From Labilibaculum antarcticum (GTDB lineage Bacteria; Bacteroidota; Bacteroidia; Bacteroidales; Marinifilaceae): a stretch of 64,000 bases of DNA. The DNA is taken from positions 4,558,361 to 4,622,360 of the forward strand of contig NZ_AP018042.1 of NCBI RefSeq assembly GCF_002356295.1, given 5' to 3'. The notes under the pieces were generated by a model. That model was not told where the DNA came from, ran no database searches, and saw nothing but the letters and a program-made list of their open reading frames with translations. The first letter of the stretch is position 1; each line of letters begins with the position of its first letter. Shown here one piece after another: positions 44,154-51,912 of this stretch. The translations under genes were made by a program, and so were the position numbers.

Positions 44154-45984
44154 TCTAAAATTTGGAATGATAACAGGCATCATTTTATATTTTTTGCAAT
44201 CGGCAATATGCATGGCTTTTTTTTATGCTTTGTATTGGTTGTTTCTAAAAAAGGATACTTTTTTTAGAATAAACCGTGTGTTCCTGTTGCTCACTTTGCT
44301 TGCTTCCGTATTAATTCCAACTCTTGAAATTCCTTTTCAACCAGAACCAAAGAGTGCAATAGAAAATCCATTTCATGTTTTAGATGCCGTAGTTATAGCT
44401 TCACAGCAGTATTTAAACAGCAATATGCTCGAAGAGGTTGTTGTTACTGCAACAGTAAATAAAGTGCTTACAGGGTATCAATACCTAGGTATAGTATATA
44501 TACTAGGAGTATTTCTATTCTCAATTCGATTTTTTAAAAATTTATTCCAATTATTGTCCTGGACAAAAAGCAGTCAGATTTTACGTGAAAAGGGATTACG
44601 ATTGGTGATAATGAACGATGATTATCCTCCTTTCTCTTTTCTGAATTCTGTTTTTATTGGAAAAGCAGATTATAAAAAGGCAAATTTCACATCCATTATA
44701 GCTCACGAGAGGGTACATGTCGATCAACTTCATACTTTCGATTTATTAATGATTGAAATCCTTACAGTTGTATTCTGGTTAAATCCTGTTGTTTGGTTTT
44801 ATAAGTACTCAATTCAGGAAGTTCATGAATACTTAGCTGATGATAAGGTTGTAAATGGAGCTGTGAATGCCAACGAATATAAAATGCATATTGTAAATCA
44901 ATTTGCAGGTGGTGATTTGTTTCGCCTGGCCAATAATTTTGGTCAATCTACCCTGAAAAAAAGGATTACAATGTTGGGCAGATTAAAAACACCAAGAATT
45001 GCTTTGGTTAAACTCCTGCTTATTATTCCAATATTTATGGTTTTGTTATCTGCATTTGCCTTCACTATTAAAGAGGAAGAAAAGTTAGATTCTGATTTCT
45101 CTTTTAAAGAGTTGTTGCCAACGGATTTAGATTTGTTTTCATCTTTTAAACGTGATCCTATTAACTTTTACAACGAAACGAAAAATGATTTTCCAATTTA
45201 TTCACCTGCTCACAGAATTAATAAATTGGAATATAAGGAGACAATCAATCTGGATGAGATTAAAACGATAACAGACGAGATGCCGGTTTTCCCTGGTGGT
45301 GTTCTTGCTCTTCAAAAATACATAGCAAAACATGTAAAGTATCCTAAGCTTGCTCAATCTGGGCAGATTGAAGGTCGTGTGTTCGTTTCTTTTGTAGTTA
45401 ATAAAGAAGGGAATGTCATTAATGTTGCTTTGGCAAAAAAAGTTCATCCTCAATTAGATCGTGAGGCTTTACGTGTTGTGTCGTCACTGCCTAAATGGAT
45501 TCCTGGAAAGAAAGACGGGGAATTTGTGAATATCTCATACACTGTTCCGATTAATTTTCAATTAAAGAATTTATTTGATAAGCCGATTACATCGCCCGAT
45601 CCTTTGCAGGCAAGAATAAAGAATGCATCGGATTATCATCTTGAAAATATTCTTAGAACGAATAAAAGCAAAGAATACGTTTTGGTAGAGAAGATGCCTC
45701 AATTTACAGAAGCAAATGGACATCTGAGAAGATACATCGCAAGAAAAATTCAATATCCTGTACTCGCTGCAGATCAAGGTTACGAAGGCCAGGTTTTTGT
45801 TCAATTTGTTGTGACTACTGATGGAAGTGTTGCTAAAGCAAAAGTAATTAAAGGTGCAAATGTTGAATTGAATAAGGAAGCCTTACGGGTGATAAATAAC
45901 ATGCCAAATTGGGTGCCTGGAGAGCAACAGGGAAAAAAAGTTGAGGTTCGTTATACAATTCCTATTCGTTTTTCTTTGAACTAA
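44122..45984 (+). CDS. M56 (BlaR1-like) membrane metalloprotease with two TonB C-terminal domains
   Basis: A 620-residue protein with transmembrane helices near 17-45, 54-66, 119-137 and 205-225, the zinc motif HERVH (195-199) and a likely third ligand in VHEYLADD, and another helix near 290-315. The C-terminal half has two tandem TonB-C domains (about 390-490 and 525-620), each with a PVFPGG/PQFTEA start, KYPxLAxxxxxEGxVFVxFVV and PxWxPGxxxGKxVxxxYTxPI. It is not a beta-lactam-binding BlaR1; sensing through TonB-C domains is inferred. The start may instead be Met at 44167. It overlaps blaI, so translation may be coupled. Confidence 0.88.
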   Translation: MKNKLKSKVNNLKFGMITGIILYFLQSAICMAFFYALYWLFLKKDTFFRINRVFLLLTLLASVLIPTLEIPFQPEPKSAIENPFHVLDAVVIASQQYLNSNMLEEVVVTATVNKVLTGYQYLGIVYILGVFLFSIRFFKNLFQLLSWTKSSQILREKGLRLVIMNDDYPPFSFLNSVFIGKADYKKANFTSIIAHERVHVDQLHTFDLLMIEILTVVFWLNPVVWFYKYSIQEVHEYLADDKVVNGAVNANEYKMHIVNQFAGGDLFRLANNFGQSTLKKRITMLGRLKTPRIALVKLLLIIPIFMVLLSAFAFTIKEEEKLDSDFSFKELLPTDLDLFSSFKRDPINFYNETKNDFPIYSPAHRINKLEYKETINLDEIKTITDEMPVFPGGVLALQKYIAKHVKYPKLAQSGQIEGRVFVSFVVNKEGNVINVALAKKVHPQLDREALRVVSSLPKWIPGKKDGEFVNISYTVPINFQLKNLFDKPITSPDPLQARIKNASDYHLENILRTNKSKEYVLVEKMPQFTEANGHLRRYIARKIQYPVLAADQGYEGQVFVQFVVTTDGSVAKAKVIKGANVELNKEALRVINNMPNWVPGEQQGKKVEVRYTIPIRFSLN

Positions 45985-46004
45985 TAAATTTTTTTACGTA
46001 TATT

Positions 46005-46020
46005 AACTAAAGTTTTAGTT
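46005..46020. promoter_or_regulatory. Candidate BlaI operator 2 (upstream of tonB 1)
   Basis: AACTAAAGTTTTAGTT: the AACTA-N6-TAGTT dyad, here extended to 7-bp arms, 66 bp before the tonB 1 start. Confidence 0.5.
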
Positions 46021-46086
46021 GTAGAGCTAATTCCTTAGGTATAAAGTAAAACCAATTTATATTGTCTAACCAAAACCCCCTTTGTT

Positions 46087-46791
46087 ATGGAAGTTAAAAA
46101 ACACCCCCGCTATGATTTGGAAAAGAAACGAGGTTTATTTTTACAAATCGGACTCCTTGTAAGTCTTGTTGTAGTATTAATGGCTTTCGAGTATGAAACA
46201 CCTGTTGATAAAATTGCTGATTTAAATTTCGATGTGCTGGAAGAAATGGACGAAATAGTACCAATTACAGTGCAGGATAAACCCAAGCCAAAGGAAGTGC
46301 CAAAAATTAAGGAGATACTTCTAACTGAATTAATTTTAGTGGAGGATGATGAAGATGTTATTGATTTAGATATTATTGATTCTAATGCGTCAGAAGATGA
46401 CTCTTATGCGATAACGGATGTTAAAGAGGATGTTGAGGAAAATGATGATGATGTTCCTTTCGTAATGGTAGAGCAAATGCCAATTTTTAATCCTCAAAGA
46501 AATAATACTTATGATGAGGGCCTAAGGGATTTGTTTATAACCATGCAAAAAATGACAAAATATCCGATGCTTGCTCAGGAAAATGGGATTGAAGGCAAGG
46601 TATATGTTCGATTTGTAGTTACGAAAACAGGCGATATTGAGCAGATTCAAGTGATGAGGCCAGTTGATCCATCTCTAGATAAGGAAGCTATTCGTGTGGT
46701 GCGAAATTTGCCAAAATTTAAACCTGGAATGCAACGAAACCAACCCGTTAGTGTCTGGTTTAGTGGGTATATTTCATTTGTACTGCAATAG
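46087..46791 (+). CDS. TonB-type energy transducer, paralogue 1
   Basis: A 234-residue protein: basic N-terminus KKHPRYDLEKKRGLFLQIGL, one transmembrane helix (about 17-37), a linker that is acidic (EDDEDVIDLDIID) with only a short KPKPKEVPK segment instead of a long Pro-rich spacer, and a C-terminal TonB domain (about 135-234, KYPMLAQENGIEGKVYVRFVV). It should couple proton-motive force to outer-membrane receptors; the receptor partner is not next to it. First of three tandem paralogues, possibly under control of the upstream BlaI-type repressor. Confidence 0.88.
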   Translation: MEVKKHPRYDLEKKRGLFLQIGLLVSLVVVLMAFEYETPVDKIADLNFDVLEEMDEIVPITVQDKPKPKEVPKIKEILLTELILVEDDEDVIDLDIIDSNASEDDSYAITDVKEDVEENDDDVPFVMVEQMPIFNPQRNNTYDEGLRDLFITMQKMTKYPMLAQENGIEGKVYVRFVVTKTGDIEQIQVMRPVDPSLDKEAIRVVRNLPKFKPGMQRNQPVSVWFSGYISFVLQ

Positions 46792-46812
46792 AACCTTTTT
46801 TTTAATCCATAT

Positions 46813-46828
46813 AACTAAAAAGTTAGTT
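46813..46828. promoter_or_regulatory. Candidate BlaI operator 3 (upstream of tonB 2)
   Basis: AACTAAAAAGTTAGTT: third AACTA-N6-TAGTT dyad, 46 bp before the preferred tonB 2 start at 46875. Confidence 0.5.
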
Positions 46829-46874
46829 TGAATGGATGAGTAAATCGATTAAATTTCACAAAAAACTCATCGTT

Positions 46875-47573
46875 ATGCAAGTGAAAAAGAACCCCCGATA
46901 TAATTTAGAGAAGAAAAGAGTATTGTTTTTGCAATTAGGTTTCTTAATTAGTTTACTGTTTGTATTAATGGCTTTTGAATACAAAGTGCCTATGGATGAA
47001 CCAGATGTTATTGTATTTGATTCATTTAATGATATTGAAGAATTGGCACTAATAACATTTAGTGAACCAGATAAGAAGTTGGAGCCTCCAAAGGTTAAAA
47101 AAATTGATTTAATTGATCTGTTGAAAATTGAAGAGGAGCCTGAAATTGAATATATCCCAGAGGATTCGTTTGGGGATCCTAATGAGGAAATAATTGAACA
47201 GCCAGTTTATGAAGAGGAAATTTTAGATGAAGTGAGACCTTTTGTAAGTGTAGAGGAAATGCCAATTTTTAATCCTCAAAAAAATAAAACCTATGAAGAA
47301 GGTTGTAACGACTTGTTTATTACGATGCAAAGAATGGTTCGGTATCCAATAGCAGCCCAAGAATCGAATATTCAGGGAAAGGTTTTTGTGAAATTTGTAG
47401 TAACAACAGATGGTGGAATATCAAATATTCAGGTGATTCGTAAAGTTGATCCTTTATTGGACGAGGAAGTTATTCGCGTGGTTCAAAATTTGCCTAAATT
47501 TAAGCCTGGCAAACAATTTAATAAAAAAGTTCCTGTTTGGTTTTCAGGCTTTATTAATTTTGTTCTGCAATAA
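46875..47573 (+). CDS. TonB-type energy transducer, paralogue 2
   Basis: 232 residues from the ATG at 46875; that start aligns with the other two paralogues (VKKNPRYNLEKKRVLFLQLG), whereas the in-frame ATG at 46836 adds 13 residues and lies almost on the dyad. One membrane helix, an acidic linker, and a C-terminal TonB domain with RYPIAAQESNIQGKVFVKFV and PKFKPGKQFNKKVPVWFSG. Very like paralogue 1 (same PIFNPQ..NKTYEEG segment), so a recent duplication. Confidence 0.87.
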   Translation: MQVKKNPRYNLEKKRVLFLQLGFLISLLFVLMAFEYKVPMDEPDVIVFDSFNDIEELALITFSEPDKKLEPPKVKKIDLIDLLKIEEEPEIEYIPEDSFGDPNEEIIEQPVYEEEILDEVRPFVSVEEMPIFNPQKNKTYEEGCNDLFITMQRMVRYPIAAQESNIQGKVFVKFVVTTDGGISNIQVIRKVDPLLDEEVIRVVQNLPKFKPGKQFNKKVPVWFSGFINFVLQ

Positions 47574-47761
47574 ATACCTGTTGTACATAAGTGCTATTTA
47601 ATTTGAAACAAATAGGAATAAAAATCGTATATTAGTTATATAAACCGTTCTTTGAACTCATCCTCTTATGAGGGCTTAAGCTGAACATTATGAGATGTTT
47701 TAGTGGTGTTCAGTTATTAGTCGCTACGGATACTATACTTTAATATTTAAAATGTTTAGCT

Positions 47762-48478
47762 ATGATTCCCAAAAAGAATCCAAACGCTGATTTGGAAAAA
47801 CGAAAATCTTTGTTTTTTGAAATAGGGTTGGTTGTGGCTTTGGCATTAACTTTAATATCTTTTGAATGGCCTACAAGAGTCCGAGAAGTCGTTGAAATTA
47901 GAAATTTAGTTGATCTGAAATTAGACGAAGAGATAATTCCAATTACCAGGCAGGAAGAAATTAAAGAGAAACCAAAATTGCCACCAAAAATTCATTTAAC
48001 AGATGTGATCACTATCGTTGAAGACGATACTGAGTTAGAAAATGAACTTGAAATAGTCGAAGATGACTTTAATCAGGAAACTGAATTTGAAATCGCTCCA
48101 CAAGAAGTATTTGTGGAGGAAGAGGTTGACGAGGAAATGAAAATTTTTGTGATTGTAGAGGAAATGCCAATATTTAGACCTGATATCTGCAAAAACAATG
48201 TTGAAGGTAATTTGGAATTGTACAGACACATAAATTCCAGCATTCGATATCCCGTAATAGCTCAGGAAAATGGAATAACAGGAAGGGTTTATGTTAGTTT
48301 TGTTGTAGGCAAAGACGGGAGTATTTCCAAAGTAGAATTGCTTCGTGGTGTTGACCCTTCTTTGGATCAGGAAGCTTTACGGGTAATTCGAAACTTACCA
48401 AAGTTTGAGCCTGGTAAACAAAGAGGAAAACCAGTAAAAGTTTCTTATTCTACCGTTATCAATTTTGTGCTTCAGTAA
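47762..48478 (+). CDS. TonB-type energy transducer, paralogue 3
   Basis: A 238-residue protein with the same architecture: KKNPNADLEKRKSLFFEIGL, one helix, an acidic linker with a KPKLPPK patch, and a TonB-C domain (RYPVIAQENGITGRVYVSFVV; PGKQRGKPVKVSYS). More diverged than paralogues 1 and 2. Only a TAGTT half-site (47633-47637) is seen in its ~190-bp upstream region, so it may escape the putative BlaI control. Ends at a strong terminator. Confidence 0.87.
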   Translation: MIPKKNPNADLEKRKSLFFEIGLVVALALTLISFEWPTRVREVVEIRNLVDLKLDEEIIPITRQEEIKEKPKLPPKIHLTDVITIVEDDTELENELEIVEDDFNQETEFEIAPQEVFVEEEVDEEMKIFVIVEEMPIFRPDICKNNVEGNLELYRHINSSIRYPVIAQENGITGRVYVSFVVGKDGSISKVELLRGVDPSLDQEALRVIRNLPKFEPGKQRGKPVKVSYSTVINFVLQ

Positions 48479-48503
48479 TAATATACAGATTAGCGAAAGT
48501 ATG

Positions 48504-48526
48504 GCCTGCCGAATAGTTCGGCAGGC
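48504..48526. terminator. Bidirectional terminator after the TonB cluster
   Basis: GCCTGCCGAA, loop TAG, TTCGGCAGGC, then TTTA. A perfect 10-bp stem between convergent genes, only a short U-run on each side. Confidence 0.8.
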
Positions 48527-48534
48527 TTTACCAA

Positions 48535-49194
48535 TTATATAATTATTGATTGAATTTCTTCGGCATAAGCGTGTGTTTTAAGTAGGTCGATGGCCAACTT
48601 AATTGCCTCAGGTAAGGCTTCCTCCTCTTGAAAACTAATAATTATCATGAGAAAATTATTACACGTTTCATCGATTTGGGTTCGTAAGGAATCACTTGTC
48701 GGACTTCCAAACGCTCCCAAATTATCTCTGAAAATCGGAAGTCTTTCAATGTTTAATTTACCTCTGCCAATGCCTTGATATGGCTCATCTGTATTGCCAA
48801 TTCCAAATTGAACTAGTCCTTCTATTTTGTCAGCATTGTATCCTCCAATCGAAAACCCACTTTTAATAGAAACAAGGTTCAACAAATCCACTACATTATT
48901 TATTTTGTACAAACCTTTACCATTCACAATTCTTCTTAGTAGAGATTCTGCTGATAAACGATATCTGCTGGGATCTTTTCCAATAGCTCGATATCCCTTT
49001 TTTGAACTATCAATACTTGGAATATCTTTAATGCCGGCAATGGCCAGATTCTCTTGAATATCTCTTGTGTTTTCATTTATTATGTGCCAAAGATCAGGGC
49101 ACTCTTCTTTGGTATTTACCTTACATTGAATAATGCCCAAGCGCAGGGAAGGGCAAATTTGTTTTAGTTCGGCTTCTATTTCAATTTTAGTCAT
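48535..49194 (-). CDS. B3/B4 (tRNA-editing-like) domain protein
   Basis: 219 residues from the ATG at 49194; the longer frame to 49254 adds a poorly supported leader. The B3/4 domain of phenylalanyl-tRNA synthetase beta subunits is recognisable from KGYRAIGKDPSRYRLSAESLLRRI, the VDLLNLVSIKSGFSIGGYNAD stretch (landmarks only) and ETCNNFLMIIISF. Stand-alone B3/4 proteins may edit mischarged tRNA or bind amino acids; no direct evidence here. Cytosolic, monocistronic, converging on the TonB cluster. Confidence 0.85.
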   Translation of the reverse strand: MTKIEIEAELKQICPSLRLGIIQCKVNTKEECPDLWHIINENTRDIQENLAIAGIKDIPSIDSSKKGYRAIGKDPSRYRLSAESLLRRIVNGKGLYKINNVVDLLNLVSIKSGFSIGGYNADKIEGLVQFGIGNTDEPYQGIGRGKLNIERLPIFRDNLGAFGSPTSDSLRTQIDETCNNFLMIIISFQEEEALPEAIKLAIDLLKTHAYAEEIQSIII

Positions 49195-49378
49195 ATCTGT
49201 TTTTAGTAGCGGATCGGTATTGTGACCAATTTTTAACACGAATGCAAAATACATATTCTACTTATTTTATTTAAACTATTTGATGGATTAAATCCAATTT
49301 ACTGAATCAAAAAATAATTTATTATAAACTTTTTATCAGAGTAGATATTCGTTAACTTTATACAAAACCATCGAATGT

Positions 49379-50101
49379 ATGACGAATAGAACAGCTTTAA
49401 TAACTGGTGCAGCAAAGCGAATTGGGAAATTTATTGCTATCCATATGGCGAAAAATGGATTCAATATTGCCATTCACTATAATTCATCTAAAAGTGAAGC
49501 TATTGATTTGCAAACTAAATTGGGGAATCAATTTCCCAACCAGAAATTTAAAATTTTCAAATGTGATTTGCATTGTACCGAAGATGTCGAAGGTTTAATC
49601 GACAGGGTTTTACTGCATTTTGAAAAGATAGATGTTTTAATAAATAATGCTTCAGTATTTGATTCGGGTGTGATACGCGAAACTTCGGTAAAATTGTTTC
49701 AAGAGCAGATGAGTGTGAATTTTTTGGCTCCTTTTATCTTATCCCGCGATTATGCTTTAAATAGTATAAATGGGCTTATTGTAAATCTATTAGATACCCG
49801 GATTGCAAACAATTCAAGCTCACATGCAGCTTATAGTTTGTCAAAAGTTGGATTGGGTCATTTAACGAAAATGTCGGCGCTGGAATTTGCACCTGCTATT
49901 CGAGTGAATGGAATCGCGCCAGGTGCAACTCTGCCTCCTGAGGATCAGGGAGTGGAATATTTGCTAAGAATTGCAAAAAAGACACCAATGAAAATTCCTG
50001 GTGGAATAGATCCTGTTTTGCAGTCCTTGGATTATATATTGGAAAATCAGAACTTAACCGGGCAAATTTTGTTTTGCGACGGGGGAGGACAACTTTTATA
50101 A
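49379..50101 (+). CDS. folM: FolM-like pteridine (dihydromonapterin) reductase
   Basis: A 240-residue SDR. The cofactor motif is TGAAKRIG: Arg in place of the second Gly is characteristic of the pteridine-reductase/FolM branch. NNAS, the catalytic YSLSK and GQILFCDGGGQL follow. FolM reduces dihydromonapterin to tetrahydromonapterin and has dihydrofolate reductase activity. The next two genes (FolX-like and HPPK-like) start 10 bp and 28 bp after the preceding stops, so this is one operon for pterin chemistry. A TAACTTTA at 49353-49360 may be the -7 element. Confidence 0.8.
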   Translation: MTNRTALITGAAKRIGKFIAIHMAKNGFNIAIHYNSSKSEAIDLQTKLGNQFPNQKFKIFKCDLHCTEDVEGLIDRVLLHFEKIDVLINNASVFDSGVIRETSVKLFQEQMSVNFLAPFILSRDYALNSINGLIVNLLDTRIANNSSSHAAYSLSKVGLGHLTKMSALEFAPAIRVNGIAPGATLPPEDQGVEYLLRIAKKTPMKIPGGIDPVLQSLDYILENQNLTGQILFCDGGGQLL

Positions 50102-50111
50102 AAAATAACTT

Positions 50112-50474
50112 ATGGCAATTATTCGTGTTAAAAATTTGTTAATTAGAACATATATTGGCTTTAATGAGGACGAATTGCTTAATAAACAAGATGTTGTAAT
50201 TAATATGACCATTAAGGCTAATGTAGATAAAGCGATAGCTACTGATGATGTTGATAATTCATACAATTACAAAACAATAACTAAAAAGGTGATTGTGCTT
50301 GTTCAGGAAGGCAAGTTTAAAATGTTGGAGAATCTTACTCAACAAATTTTAGATGTGGTTATAGCGAATCCTCAAGTGGAGTGGGCAAAAGTTGAAGTGG
50401 ATAAGCCTCATGCCTTGCGATTTGCAGAATCGGTATCGGTTGAGTTAGAGGCTTATAGGAGGGATGAATCATAA
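50112..50474 (+). CDS. folX: FolX-like dihydroneopterin triphosphate 2'-epimerase
   Basis: A 120-residue member of the dihydroneopterin aldolase/epimerase fold. It matches FolX rather than FolB in several places: IIRVKNLLIRTYIGFNEDE, NKQDVVINMTI, NYKTITKKVI, the MLENLTQQILD helix and DKPHALRFAESVSVEL. FolX epimerises 7,8-dihydroneopterin triphosphate to the monapterin form, upstream of FolM. Genomic pairing with FolM supports the epimerase role. FolB-like aldolase activity cannot be excluded from sequence alone. Confidence 0.8.
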   Translation: MAIIRVKNLLIRTYIGFNEDELLNKQDVVINMTIKANVDKAIATDDVDNSYNYKTITKKVIVLVQEGKFKMLENLTQQILDVVIANPQVEWAKVEVDKPHALRFAESVSVELEAYRRDES

Positions 50475-50501
50475 ACAATAGTTTTACTAAAGCAATGTGT
50501 A

Positions 50502-50876
50502 ATGAATGATTGTATTGTGGGGATAGGGTCGAATATTAATCCAATTGAAAACATTCGTAAGATGTTGTGTCTTTTGTCTAAAGATCATTTGGTGAAAAAG
50601 CATTCAAAGTGGATTAAAACAAAGCCCATTGGAATAACCGATCAGGACGATTTTATCAATGGGGCGGTTAGAGTAAAAACACATCATTGCCGTGAAGAAT
50701 TCAATTTGTATTTGAAACAATTGGAAGATAAAATGGGGCGGGATAGAAGTCAAGTTAAATTTGGACCGCGGAATATTGATTTAGATATTATTGTTTGGAA
50801 TAATGAAATTGTAGACGAGGATTATCATTCAAGAGATTTTCTAAAGAAATCGGTAGATGAGTTATTGGTCGGTTAA
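50502..50876 (+). CDS. folK: HPPK-like protein (6-hydroxymethyl-dihydropterin pyrophosphokinase family), short form
   Basis: A 124-residue protein with the core HPPK motifs: VGIGSNINPIENI, TKPIGITDQDDFINGAV, the EDKMGRDRS loop and FGPRNIDLDIIVW. It is ~35 residues shorter than usual FolK because the C-terminal strand-helix region is reduced, so activity as a normal HPPK is uncertain. Third gene of the folM-folX cluster, which suggests a pterin substrate linked to monapterin. The stop codon lies 15 bp inside the convergent Nudix gene. Confidence 0.75.
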   Translation: MNDCIVGIGSNINPIENIRKMLCLLSKDHLVKKHSKWIKTKPIGITDQDDFINGAVRVKTHHCREEFNLYLKQLEDKMGRDRSQVKFGPRNIDLDIIVWNNEIVDEDYHSRDFLKKSVDELLVG

Positions 50877-51260
50877 TTTCTTCTTTAATTGTTTTACAAG
50901 TTCAATATCAGCAGGTGCCCAGTCAATGTCGTCGAATTCATTAACATCAATCCATTTGCAATTTTGGTGAACCTGAAGAATATAATCACCTGAAAGATGC
51001 TCCGTAAAGTAGCCTAACAAATGAATCAACTTGTTTCCATAATCAAATATGCTCTCTCCTAAATAATCAAGAATTTTTGTTCTTATCCCAAATTCTTCAA
51101 ATAATTCTCTTTCAAGGCATTCCTGAGCTGTTTCATTTGATTCAATTTTACCGCCCGGAAATTCCCATTTGCCAGATAATTCGTCATTTTTGCTTCGCTG
51201 GGCAATAAATACCTTCTCATTTTTAATGATAATTGCAGCAGTAACTTTGATGGCTTTCAT
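50862..51260 (-). CDS. MutT-type Nudix hydrolase
   Basis: A 132-residue Nudix protein. The Nudix box is GGKIESNETAQECLERELFEEFGI (Gx5Ex7RELxEExGI; landmarks G, E, RELFEE). N-terminal VTAAIIIKNEKVFIAQR and KWEFPGG match 8-oxo-dGTP or CTP pyrophosphohydrolases of the MutT group, i.e. nucleotide-pool sanitation. The ATG overlaps the stop of the upstream C_GCAxxG_C_C gene by one base (TAATG), so translation is probably coupled. Its 3' end overlaps the HPPK gene by 15 bp. Confidence 0.9.
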   Translation of the reverse strand: MKAIKVTAAIIIKNEKVFIAQRSKNDELSGKWEFPGGKIESNETAQECLERELFEEFGIRTKILDYLGESIFDYGNKLIHLLGYFTEHLSGDYILQVHQNCKWIDVNEFDDIDWAPADIELVKQLKKKLTDQ

Positions 51261-51640
51261 TATTTTTCAGAAGATAATGGAGTTAATTCTTCAAGTAGGT
51301 CGGATGCCAAACGCACCAAATTTGTGCAGGACATGCTGTAGTTGAATCGAATATCAAAACAGCTTAAATATTCTGATTTTTCCTGAAAACGTCGGGTAAA
51401 TTCATCTACTAATTCAGGCTTGTCTTTTAGTAATTCCAAAGCCGAATAGTAAGCACCACAATTGCCATCTTTTGCTTTACCATTCCCATATTTCGAGAAT
51501 TCAATGATCTCATCGTTAGTAATCTGATACTCTTCTTGAAAAGATTTATATATAGCCTGAGCACAGTTGAAATAACCAGGCGGTTTGTGGAAATATTTTA
51601 AGGCTATGTCGGCCTTTGTTTTTTTATGGGGAAAGCTCAT
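51260..51640 (-). CDS. C_GCAxxG_C_C family putative redox protein
   Basis: 126 residues from the ATG at 51640; the longer frame to 51751 adds a hydrophobic/basic leader that is not part of the family. Conserved cysteines are visible in YFNCAQAI, GNCGAYYSALELL, YLSCFDIRF and SMSCTNLV, the spaced Cys pattern of the C_GCAxxG_C_C family. Members are small, possibly redox-active or metal-binding; no pathway is proven. First gene of a two-gene unit with the Nudix hydrolase. Confidence 0.75.
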   Translation of the reverse strand: MSFPHKKTKADIALKYFHKPPGYFNCAQAIYKSFQEEYQITNDEIIEFSKYGNGKAKDGNCGAYYSALELLKDKPELVDEFTRRFQEKSEYLSCFDIRFNYSMSCTNLVRLASDLLEELTPLSSEK

Positions 51641-51912
51641 TGGGTAAAAAATTACTGTTGGTAACAGACAAATGTAGGATTTTCTCAAATACAATATCCA
51701 ACGATTAAGATGCTTCTTCAACATGTGTCGCAGAATATTTTGGCTTTTCATAGTAGTTTATAATCAATCTATTTCATTTTATATGATTAATTGTTTGTTT
51801 TTCCATAAATTGGACAATCGATCAAATATGGAGGTGTTTTTATTAAGTTGTTAGGTTTTTCTTTCCTGTGTTTTTTTATATAAACCCATTATATACTAAT
51901 AATTGAATTATT

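Noticed and set aside
43725-48478. Beta-lactam resistance operon
   Set aside because: BlaI and a BlaR1-like protease are present, but the sensor has TonB-C domains instead of a penicillin-binding domain and no beta-lactamase is near.
50112-50474. FolB dihydroneopterin aldolase
   Set aside because: Same fold, but motif matches (RVKNLLIRTYIG, NYKTITKK, DKPHALRFAESVS) and the neighbouring FolM favour FolX.
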